From the NCBI GenBank assembly GCA_032718475.1, contig JAUCBJ010004350.1, positions 1 through 64,000 on the forward strand: a stretch of 64,000 nucleotides of DNA, read 5' to 3'. A model generated the notes under the pieces. That model saw only the letters and a list, made by a program, of their open reading frames with translations, was not told the origin of the DNA and did not search any database. The stretch is from Nemertoderma westbladi. Lineage: Eukaryota > Xenacoelomorpha > Nemertodermatida > Nemertodermatidae. A program made the position numbers and the translations under genes. Positions 41,601 to 53,600 of the stretch are shown one piece after another (within the stretch, counting starts at the first letter, position 1; the number at the start of each line of letters is the position of its first letter).

Positions 41601-44600
41601 CTCTTATGATTTTAGGATGTTTAAAAATACTTTGAAGCTTCACATTTGTTTCTAAGTACAACATACCCAACCAACTTTGTATATTTTGACAATATTATTT
41701 TAACAAATTGTATTATTTTGACAATATTCTATGCATTTATTCTGATTTTTATTTCCTTGTAGAATAAATAACAATATTTCATATTTCACCTTATACATTC
41801 AATTTATGAGTTTCACGAAAAATTAAAAAACGGATGTGTTAAATAGAATGAGAGAGATAGGAAAGGCACGTAAAATAAACCTTAAATAATTTCAAATTTG
41901 AAAACACTGTATGTGTACCAGCTTGTAAAATAACGTATCAAAAACACTGTATCTGAAATTTCAAAGATAAAGGTATATGTCAAAACACTGTATGTATTTT
42001 CTAAAATAAAATGCTTAAGGCTATGAAAATTAATTAATTTAAAATAATAACCAAAAAAATTCCCCGGTTTTCCTCTTCCCTGTGATATAAAAATCACCTG
42101 ATCTTGACTTATCAGATCATTACAATTTGGATTGAAAGTCTTTTCAATTTTACTCGAAACGCTTTTTTTCGATATACAGTGTTTTACCATACAACGGCAG
42201 CATAGATTGTTGAAAGATATTTGCCAGTGGTTGAGAAAAGGTGCTAGACAGTTCTTTGAGCATGATAGGGAAAATACCATCGGGTCCAGGTGCACTCGAT
42301 GTCTTTATTTTATCAATGGCCTCTGAAACAATAGTTGGGTTAAAATAGACTGTCGTTAATTCCGTTTTGTATGTTGGTGTATACTGCACTGTGGGGATAT
42401 CTTTGTTTTCAATTGTCGACATAGAGTGGGCTAGTGGTTGTTGAAAACTGTAGCTTTGCCTTTGTTATCAGTGACCAGAATACCATTTGTATCGATCAAA
42501 TCAAACACCGCCGGTTTTATTATTCGCTTTGTGTGGATGTATTTCCAGAATTCTTTGGGATTCGTTGCTGCATTCTGGCATTTGAGGCTGTAGTTTTTTC
42601 ATATTGAAATTGCGCTAGTCGGATAGATGTGCAGCATCTGTTTCTGGAACGTTTGTAATTTTCGTAGCTGATGGTTGTTTGTTTGCGTTTGTAAGTGTCC
42701 CATAGCTTCCTCTTTTCCTTGATTTGTCTTTTAATCCCAGTATTTAACCACTTTGGATGTTTGGATTGTTTCTTTCAATGAGTTGATTGTGGTATATGTT
42801 TGTTACACGAGGCAATTAGCTTACCGTAGAGTGTGTTCCAGGCAGATTGAGTATCCATTTCACCTTGTATTGTTTCCAAGTTTTCAGCTGAAAGATCAGC
42901 CGAACCCGAAATGGCGGGGAAGTTAGCTTTGAAAATATTGGTTGGGGTCTCTTGGGATTCTTAGGTTCTATCGAACTCAACCTTATATCGAATTCCAAAA
43001 CTATGTGGTCGTGGTCGCTGGCTCCCAAGGCTGGATGATAGTTTGGAGGGTCCACTGAATTCTCGTCGTTTGTTAGTATTAAATCCAGAGTCCGTGGTGT
43101 TTGTCTGTGTCGATAACGTGTAGGTTTGTCGACCAACTGGGTCATGTAATTATCTTGTATGCACGTTAGGATAGAGTTTTCACAAGGGTTACTCGAGGAT
43201 AGTTGTCCCCAATCGGTATCTGGCATGTTAAAGTCCCCAATTATAACTAGTTCAGACTTTTTGTTTGACGAGCACCTGAAGTTTAATAAGTTTTTGAGAC
43301 TGTCAAAGTTGTCATAACTTGGGCTGCGATATAAACAACATAAAATGAGAGGCACTGGTGACTCCTTAATTCTAATACACACTGATTCCAGACCATTTTT
43401 TCCTTTCGTTTGATCATTTATTGATTGTAGAGAAGGTGTGTGTTCGTTACATTCAACTGACTGTTTTACAAATATTATAATACCTCTTGAGCAAGATGGA
43501 TACTTTAGATTCGAATATAATTTATCATAGTTCTCAAGTTTATAAGGATGCATTATCAATGTCTAGGTTATAGTACTTTGGTAGCGATTTAGTATTGCGA
43601 TAATGTCTGGTACTGGTAACAAGTTGGATGCAGTCGACTCCAATTCACCAAGTTTGTTAATCAAATTATCAGCATTAGTATATGCAACCTTTAATATGTG
43701 TTTTTTGTGTACCTATCATAGTTGGAGTTGGTGCAGAGAGTCTACAGTTGGTGGGTAGTATTCAATCAATGTAAATGACTAGGATCAGCATCAATGATGC
43801 TGATGACAGCAGGCAATCATCCCAGGCATGGAAATCGATCAATCTGCTTACTGGGCGGAAAAGCCAACCAACCACCAAGGTTAAGGCTGAATCACCAGCC
43901 GATCGCCTCAATGGTTGGAAAGCCCACTTTGAAAAGCTCCTCAATAATGACAAGGTATTGCCTGATAACTTTATAGAAGTAAAAGTGTCTGAGTCTGTAC
44001 TCCCAGATATTCCCATTGGCGATATCTCCTTTGCAGAAGTGAAGGCTGCTGCAAAGAGCATTAAGACCAATCGTGCCAGTGGAGTAGATGGTGTTCCCCC
44101 TGAGGTCTTTAAAATACCTGAGTGTTTAAAGCTCATCTATCCCATCATAGTAGACATGTACCGAACAACAAGAGTCCCACAAGAAATGAAAACAAATAAG
44201 TTGGTGCCAGTTCCCAAGAAGGGCAACCTAACACTCTATGGTTCTTTTCGGGGAATCTCATTGATCTCGATTGCTGCAAAGCTATACAATAGGATTCTAT
44301 TAAATTGCATCAGGGATCCCATTGAGAGACTGCTCCGTGGAAATCAGAATGGGTTCCGTAAAGGTCGTGGGACCATGGAGCCCATTTTGGCACTTAGAAG
44401 GATAATTGAAGAATTATCAAAAAAGAAAGACAGGCATCTGGCTGTTATCTTTGTTGACTTCTTCAAGGCCTTTGATTCAGTCTCTCGCTCACGTATGTTC
44501 AGCATACTTTCATTATATGGGATTCCTGATGAAATTATTGCAGCAATCAGATCAGTATACGATGGTTCGACAACATTTGTGTCTACTGTTGATGGTGACA

Positions 44601-47600
44601 CAGAACCATTTGAAGTGTTATGGGGCGTCCTCCAAGGAGACACACTTGCACCATTCTTGTTCATTATTGTGGTTGATTATGTTCTACGCATGTCCTTAGA
44701 TCATCATAATGATGATGGGGTGATGATAACTCCACCTACTGGCTCCAGAAGTCGAGGAAATCCTGCCAAGTACCTAACTGATCTAGACTTTGTGGATGAC
44801 TTAGGAGTACTCTCAGAATCATTAGAGGGAGCCCAACGGCTCCTCAGCTCATTAGAACATGCTGCTTCTAGTGTTGGTCTTTTTATTAACTCCAGAAAGA
44901 CCAAAATTCTGACAGTTAACTTTGAAAGTCCTCAGCAAGTCTCTGATCGGATGAGCATAACCTCAAAGGATGGTATGCTTGAGCATGTGGACGACTTCTG
45001 TTACCTGGGATCATGGATCCGGAAGTCAGGTGAGGACCTTCGAATACGTAAGGGAAAGGCATGGGCAGCCTTGAATAGGCTTTCCAGGATTTGGAAGTCA
45101 CCGAGAATTAATCGGAAACTTAAGGTCCGGTTATTTAGAGCAGCAGTAGTTCCAGTACTCCTCTACGGGAGTCCATGCTGGGCTCTAACTGCTGAGGACA
45201 CCAAATCTCTTGATGGCACATTTACAAGAATGCTACGCCGGGTTCATTGTGTCAAGTACAATGCACACATCTCCAACCAGACACTATATAACATTGGAGG
45301 TGTCTCATTGGTTCCCCCAAGCTTGACACTAGAACAAAATCGCCTCCGCTTTGCAGGACATTGCTTTCGCCGTGAGGAGCAGCCAGTGCATAATCTTGTA
45401 CTTTGGCAGCCTCATAAGCATGGTGGACAGCCCATGACTTTCTTGAGACGCATCTTAAAGGACACTGGCCTTAAAGATGAGGATGATCTAGCAAATGTCA
45501 TGGGTGATAGGGAGTTGTGGCGGTGCAATTTTGTTGACAAGCCGGCACAGCATTCTTAAAAATGCAGCTGCAATGCAGCATGCCGATCCTAGTAGTAGTA
45601 AATGACTAGGCCTACCGGCAGACAGGTCAGCCGGTAGATGAAGTGAAGAAATAATAAAATGAGCGAGTAACAGAGCAATACGTTTAATTAGGCCTTTAGT
45701 TCTGACGAAGTGACAGAAAATCTGTAGCGAAACGTTACCAGTTACAGTCACTTCGTCATAAAGCAGTAAAGACATTCAGACACTGAGACACCTCGTTTCC
45801 CTACACAATACAATCCAGCAATCGTTCATCACAATCAGACAATCACAATCGACACCTCGCTCATCTGTCAGTCTGTGTGTCGAAGTGACTTGTGTCGAAA
45901 TGGCAGTGTACAGGTGTAAGAACACCCCTTTCAACCTTTCGACGCAATCAAAAGACTAAAAGTCGACGCAAATAACATATGATTGAGCACAACAGCACAA
46001 AAATAAAAATCTAGGCCTAACCTGCAGACCTGTATTATTGTACTAGCATGGTTCTGGATCTGTTTCATTTTCTCGAGGTATAGAGCACATGCGAAGGCGA
46101 TTTGGATTGGGCAATTATGGGCATTTCGAGAATTTCGTCCTTTGATGCAGTTTCATTGCGCTGCCAGCAGACACAGGATCCCCACGGTCTCCAGCATTTG
46201 GCGGTAGTGCACAATAACTTATATGGTGGTATCCGTTGGACAATACAGTAATACAGAATACAGACATACTGTACACACAAAATACCCATAATACACATAA
46301 TACCCATAATATAGTTTTTTTTATACAAATCTTTATCATATTGCTTGAAATTTGAAATACAACTAAAAGTCTATTTTTTAAATTTGGCTGCAGCTTATTT
46401 TTGGCCATAACTTCGCGAGTTTTGATTGAACGGGGCTGATTTTGGGTTCATTCTGTTCGGAATATAACGATTTTATTCAAATCCACGTCCAATTTTAAGA
46501 TTTTATTATGTTTTCTCATTAAAAAACGCGGAAATTCTTTTAAATATTGTCTTCCAACATTCCAGATTTTGCACTGTAATAGCTGATTTCAAAAATATAT
46601 TGGTTTAAGGGTTTTTATTTCGCAGCTTGGTCTAGTGGTGACATTACTGTGCTTCCGATTAGGGAGCCCGGGTTCGATCCCTAGATGGGGCAGTACTGTT
46701 TGGGCACAGTGCTTTAAATGCTGCAGCCTAGCCCAACCCCGGCTTTCATCCTTCAGTGGTTGATAAATGGGAACCAAGGCAACTTGGAAAACAGAGTGGA
46801 AGGGTTTACTGTGGAAGATCACCCATGGTGGTGAACAGGCATTCCTTAGCTTAACGAGCCTAAAAGATTCTCCCATTCATTTCGCAGCATTGCAATTGCA
46901 ACTTCGTTGTTTTTCAGAAATTATTATAGGAATCGTTTAATATTTAGTAAGGCGTGGGGGGGGGGGGGGGGGGGGGCGTGGTATAATTATAACAGATTAG
47001 ATTTATTTTTAATATTTCAAGGAAACCTATTCCATTTGTGGCAGCAGGACGGACAATTGTGGTTAGAGATACTTTTTGATCGATGTCATTATAATGAGTA
47101 GGCCTACGTTAACAAATATTATTACAAAATATAAGTTCTTATCGCTTTCTATCGCGTTATTTTGATAACTTGGCATTGAGATTCTTTACAGTTGCAGTAC
47201 TATTTACAACTGGACGGTATCTCTATCTACTGTATGTTCGTTCAAACATCCCAAAAGAATGCAACTTAAGATACAGATCAACAATTAATTCCATAGGTTT
47301 GTCTGTTGCTATGGAAACTTTCCACCATATCTAACCATATTGTTGAAAGGCAATTAGTTTTTTAACGATTTTAACTGAGTTGTATATTTACACGATTCCG
47401 ATAAATTTAAGAAAAACAGCGATTAGGATGAATTTGAGACTAATTATTGCGATGCCGCTATATCAATAAAACCTCTAAACCCATATATTTTTGAAACCAC
47501 CAATTGTTGCTCTATAAGAGTGCAAAAGGTCGAATGTTGAAACACAATTTTTTAAAAATAGTGTTTTTTTCACAACGTTTTTGGATGAGAAAACATAATA

Positions 47601-50600
47601 AAATCATAAAATTGAACGTGGATTTGAATAAAATCGTTATATTCCGAACAGAATGAGCCCCAAATCACCTCACTACGATCAAAACTCGCGAAGTTTTATG
47701 GCAAAAAATAAGCTGCTGCCTAATTAAAGAAATGGACTTTAGTTCAACTCACCGTCGTTCAGTTGTCCCCATTTAGCCGGAATTTTAGATTTTGCCTTAA
47801 ATTTTTTATAAGCGTTTTAACTTGTATCTTTTTCGAAATTGCACCCTTCGTGTCACCGCCAATCTTCACATTAATCGTGAATTATTTATAAAGCTTATGT
47901 ATAGCCAGCCCCCCCCCCCCCCCCCCCCCCCCCACGTTTCCGATGAATGCTGTGTGATTTCCAAATTCTGGAAAGCCCATTCAATGCTACCCTAGCCTTT
48001 CCCTTACGCATGGGAGAATTAGGATCCATGATTAGAGGTAACAGAAGTCGTCCACATGCTCAAGCATACCATGCTTGAGCTTGCTATGAATTATGAGGTT
48101 GACTTATGCTCATACGATCAGACATTTCGTGAGGACTTTCAAGGTTAACTGTCAAAATTTTGGTCTTCTTGGAGTTAACAAAAAGACCAACACTAGAAGC
48201 AGCCTGTCCTAATGAGCTGAGGAGCCGTAAGGATACCCAAAGGGAGCATCTATTGGACATACTTTCTGCAAAATTTAGCCTTAGGTTGGAATTGTACTGA
48301 GTGTTCCATAATTATTGCCCCCCCCCCCCTGGTCAGCCAAAACTGCCAGACATGTACTTCAAAAATGTGCATGATTGTTTGAGATATTAGAAACTTTGTG
48401 CCTGAGCAGTGTTCCTACCAGGTATTTTAACTCAGTTTGTGCCTGAGCAGTGTTCCTACCAGGTATATTAACTCAGTTTGTGCCTGAGCAGTGTTCCTAC
48501 CAGGTATATTAACTCAGTTTGTGCCTGAGCAGTGTTCCTACCAGGTATATTAACTCAGTTTGTGCCTGAGCAGTGTTCCTACCAGGTATATTAACTCAGT
48601 TTGTGCCTGAGCAGTGTTCCTACCAGGTATATTAACTCAGTTTGTGCCTGAGCAGTGTTCCTACCAGGTATATTAACTCACTTTGTGCCTGAGCAGTGTT
48701 CCTACCAGGTATATTAACTCAGTTTGTGCCTGACCAGTGTTCCTACCAGGTATATTAATTCAGTTTGTGCCTGACCAGTGTTCCTACCAGGTATATTAAC
48801 TCAGTTTGTGCCTGAGCAGTGTTCCTACCAGGTATATTAACTCAGTTTGTGCCTGAGCAGCGTTCCTACCAGGTATATTAACTCACTTTGTGCCTGAGCA
48901 GTGTTCCTACCAGGTGTATGAACTCAGTTTGTGCCTGACCAGTGTTCCTACCAGGTATATTAACTCAGTTTGTGCCTGAGCAGTGTTCCTACCAGGTATA
49001 TTAACTCAGTTTGTGCCTGAGCAGTGTTCCTACCAGGTATATGAACTCACTTTGTGCCTGACCAGTGTTCCTACCAGGTATATTAACTCAGTTTGTGCCT
49101 GAGCAGCGTTCCTACCAGGTATATTAACTCACTTTGTGCCTGAGCAGTGTTCCTACCAGGTATATGAACTCACTTTGTGCCTGACCAGTGTTCCTACCAG
49201 GTATATTAACTCAGTTTGTGCCTGAGCAGTGTTCCTACCAGGTATATTAACTCAGTTTGTGCCTGAGCAGCGTTCCTACCAGGTATATTAACTCACTTTG
49301 TGCCTGAGCAGTGTTCCTACCAGGTATATGAACTCACTTTGTGCCTGAGCAGTGTTCCTACCAGGTATATTAACTCAGTTTGTGCCTATATTAACTCAGT
49401 TTGTGCCTGAGCAGCGTTCCTACCAGGTATATTAACTCACTTTGTGCCTGAGCAGTGTTCCTACCAGGTATATGAACTCACTTTGTGCCTGACCAGTGTT
49501 CCTACCAGGTATATTAACTCAGTTTGTGCCTGACCAGTGTTCCTACCAGGTATATTAACTCACTTTGTGCCTGAGCAGTGTTCCTACCAGGTATATTAAC
49601 TCAGTTTGTGCCTGAACAGTGTTCCTACCAGGTATATGAACTCAGTTTGTGCCTGACCAGTGTTCCTACCAGGTATATTAACTCACTTTGTGCCTGAGCA
49701 GTGTTCCTACCAGGTATATTAACTCAGTTTGTGCCTGACCAGTGTTCCTACCAGGTATATTAACTCAGTTTGTGCCTGAGCAGCGTTCCTACCAGGTATA
49801 TTAACTCACTTTGTGCCTGAGCAGTGTTCCTACCAGGTATATGAACTCACTTTGTGCCTGACCAGTGTTCCTACCAGGTATATTAACTCAGTTTGTGCCT
49901 GAGCAGTGTTCCTACCAGGTATATTAACTCAGTTTGTGCCTGAGCAGTGTTCCTACCAGGTATATTAACTCAGTTTGTGCCTGAGCAGTGTTCCTACCAG
50001 GTATATTAACTCACTTTGTGCCTGAGCAGTGTTCCTACCAGGTATATTAACTCAGTTTGTGCCTGACCAGTGTTCCTACCAGGTATATTAATTCAGTCTG
50101 TGCCTGACCAGTGTTCCTACCAGGTATATTAACTCAGTTTGTGCCTGAGCAGTGTTCCTACCAGGTATATTAACTCAGTTTGTGCCTGAGCAGCGTTCCT
50201 ACCAGGTATATTAACTCACTTTGTGCCTGAGCAGTGTTCCTACCAGGTGTATGAACTCAGTTTGTGCCTGACCAGTGTTCCTACCAGGTATATTAACTCA
50301 GTTTGTGCCTGAGCAGTGTTCCTACCAGGTATATTAACTCAGTTTGTGCCTGAGCAGTGTTCCTACCAGGTATATGAACTCACTTTGTGCCTGACCAGTG
50401 TTCCTACCAGGTATATTAACTCAGTTTGTGCCTGAGCAGCGTTCCTACCAGGTATATTAACTCACTTTGTGCCTGAGCAGTGTTCCTACCAGGTATATGA
50501 ACTCACTTTGTGCCTGACCAGTGTTCCTACCAGGTATATTAACTCAGTTTGTGCCTGAGCAGTGTTCCTACCAGGTATATTAACTCAGTTTGTGCCTGAG

Positions 50601-53600
50601 CAGCGTTCCTACCAGGTATATTAACTCACTTTGTGCCTGAGCAGTGTTCCTACCAGGTATATGAACTCACTTTGTGCCTGACCAGTGTTCCTACCAGGTA
50701 TATTAACTCAGTTTGTGCCTATATTAACTCAGTTTGTGCCTGAGCAGCGTTCCTACCAGGTATATTAACTCACTTTGTGCCTGAGCAGTGTTCCTACCAG
50801 GTATATGAACTCACTTTGTGCCTGACCAGTGTTCCTACCAGGTATATTAACTCAGTTTGTGCCTGACCAGTGTTCCTACCAGGTATATTAACTCACTTTG
50901 TGCCTGAGCAGTGTTCCTACCAGGTATATTAACTCAGTTTGTGCCTGAGCAGTGTTCCTACCAGGTATATGAACTCAGTTTGTGCCTGACCAGTGTTCCT
51001 ACCAGGTATATTAACTCACTTTGTGCCTGAGCAGTGTTCCTACCAGGTATATTAACTCAGTTTGTGCCTGACCAGTGTTCCTACCAGGTATATTAACTCA
51101 GTTTGTGCCTGAGCAGCGTTCCTACCAGGTATATTAACTCACTTTGTGCCTGAGCAGTGTTCCTACCAGGTATATGAACTCACTTTGTGCCTGACCAGTG
51201 TTCCTACCAGGTATATTAACTCAGTTTGTGCCTGACCAGTGTTCCTACCAGGTATATTAACTCACTTTGTGCCTGAGCAGTGTTCCTACCAGGTATATTA
51301 ACTCAGTTTGTGCCTGAGCAGTGTTCCTACCAGGTATATGAACTCAGTTTGTGCCTGACCAGTGTTCCTACCAGGTATATTAACTCAGTTTGTGCCTGAC
51401 CAGTGTTCCTACCAGGTATATTAACTCAGTTTGTGCCTGAGCAGTGTTCCTACCAGGTATATTAACTCACTTTGTGCCGGTTCCTAAGAGATTGTCCACA
51501 AACACAATCCCATTCTTCGTTGACGTTGTTAAATGACGCAGCATTTGGTAGACGGGTTGTCGGAAACTAGCGACCGTCATCATGTTGATAAGTGCAGACA
51601 ATGACTTGTGGTCGAAAATTCTGACTTTCGCCGTCTTGCTAACTTCGGTACAGGTAATCAACTAATTGGAAATTAAAAAAAGATTGCAAGTAAATACAGT
51701 ATAGGCCTAGATACTCTAAATAGGTTAGGTATTGGTGAAAAATATCGCGAGTAAAAATATCGTGAGGAAAATTATCGCGAGTCGAGTGTTGAAAAATATC
51801 GCGATTAAAATAAATCGAGAGTAAAAATATCGCAAGATGAAAAATATCAAAAATATGGAGAGTAAAAATATCGAGAGTAAAAATATCGAGAGTAAAACTA
51901 TGGAGAGTAAAAATATCGAGAGTAAAACTATCGACCACCCCCACGAGTAAAAATATCGAGAGTAAAAATATCGAGAGTAAAAATATCGACCACCCCCCCC
52001 CCCCCCCCCCCCCCCCCGAGTAAAAATATCGAAAGTAAAAATATCGAGAGTAAAACAATCGAGAGTAAAAATATTGTGAGTACTTTATTTAGAATTATGG
52101 CACAATATTGCAGTGCACCGGGGTACAACTTGGGTAAAACAAAGCAAGTGCAAATAAATGGCATTAATACACCTTGGGTGGATAGGGTACCCATTGACCA
52201 TATTTTTTATATTTTTTATACTAGTAGCTAGTTTTTGTTATTTTTTTTACAAATATTATAGAACACGTGTAAGCTACCAATTTTGATAAATATTGTTGTT
52301 CTAGAACACATTTTTTTGGTTCTAAAATATTTTTAGGAAAAAAATTATCATACAACCCTTATTAAAAAAATTGTTACTCTCGATATTTTTACTCTCGATA
52401 TTTTAACTCTCGATATTTTTACTCTCGATATTTTTACTCTCGATATTTTTACTCTCGATATTTTTTGAACTCGCGATATTATCGATACTCGATGTTTTAC
52501 TCGCGATATTTTTACTGGCGTTATTTTCCATGTCTCGATATTTTTCAATATAACCTCTAAATAAGATGAATTATAAGGGTAGGTGTAAAACGCGGATCCG
52601 GATCCGGATTCCAAAATTATCAATTAAGGTAAAGGAGCAGGTTACAGTGGCACGTTATTTAACCAAAACAATAAACTAAAGTAAATAGAACAGGTTATAG
52701 TTTTATTTTTGGGAGATATAAAAATGTAAAAAAAATTGACTTCCGTAGTGACAATGTTAAATGTGGAATCCGGATCCGGATCCGCGTTTTACTCTGACCC
52801 GAATTATAAGGGGTCATCCGGGAAAATCTAATTTTCGGACACCCCCCCCCCCAAGCTTGTTCAAGCTCTCTCTCTGTCTGTTGTGCTCGAACTCCTCCAA
52901 AACGGGCGGAGGAGGGATTGCGATGAGACTTGGCATGTGTGTATAACTTTAACGAGCGGTCATTGCATTATGGGCCACTTGTTCCAAAGTTTAATTCACG
53001 TTCGGTACCGGTACCGGTTATTGCCGGTTTTGGCGGAACAGGTACCGGCCCAGTTTTTTGAATTACCGTACACATTAATGGTACTGCATTCTTCATTAGG
53101 TAGGCCTAGCAGTACAATTATCGGGAAATACCGGGTAACCCGCCTCGGGTATTGCCGCCAGCCAGTAATAATATAATTAGCACTCCCCCCAAATTGCGGC
53201 TGCGGGGGGAATTTTATACCGGAATATCAGCATCTCTTCATCTTCACCTCCAACTACGTACTGGCCGTCGGGCTAATACTTGCTGTATTATTTTAACCTA
53301 TAAACTCCAGCCTGTTTTATTGTTTTGGGGATCATTCCGGTACTCAGTAGTCTACGATACACGATTATGTAACAATGAAGGTTAACATTACAACATCATT
53401 ATCTGCAACTGGGTCGATTCCGCAAAAAGTGGCCAAAATTATGTCAGACGTAATTTCACCATTCCATGAGCCATAACTCAGCAGAAAATAACCCAAACCA
53501 TATAAACCTATATATATTTCTAAAGAGCGAATTTTCGCAAATTTTTTGGCATTGTTTTTAAGCAATTTGACATATATTTTCCTTGGATTACAAGCACGAA

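Larger units (their letters stand above)
36024..42200. mobile_element. 6.2-kb TIR DNA transposon inserted in a LINE, CATA target duplication
   Basis: Left end CTGCCGTTGTATGGTAAAAC followed by ACTGTAT; the right end is its exact reverse complement for 27 bases and then diverges slightly. CATA is duplicated at 36020-36023 and 42201-42204. Removing the element and one CATA restores a continuous LINE reading frame (...IFQQSM|DSATVPSQWK), which proves the boundaries. The left third is a 28-bp array built from the TIR itself. Several extra AAAACACTGTAT(C/G)T words lie near both ends (36170, 36216, 41903, 41940, 41983). The interior has a decayed transposase-like region on the plus strand. Confidence 0.92.

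Noticed and set aside
43784-45598. Active autonomous retrotransposon
   Set aside because: It lacks the endonuclease, is 5'-truncated with a clear target duplication, and its catalytic box reads FVDD.
47215-47330. Minus-strand segment DKPMELIVDLYLKLHSFGMF as an exon
   Set aside because: Phase is incompatible with exons 4 and 5, the donor is weak and there is no matching URB1 region.
48395-51470. CRISPR array
   Set aside because: Units are directly adjacent with no unique spacers, and the sequence is clearly animal nuclear DNA.
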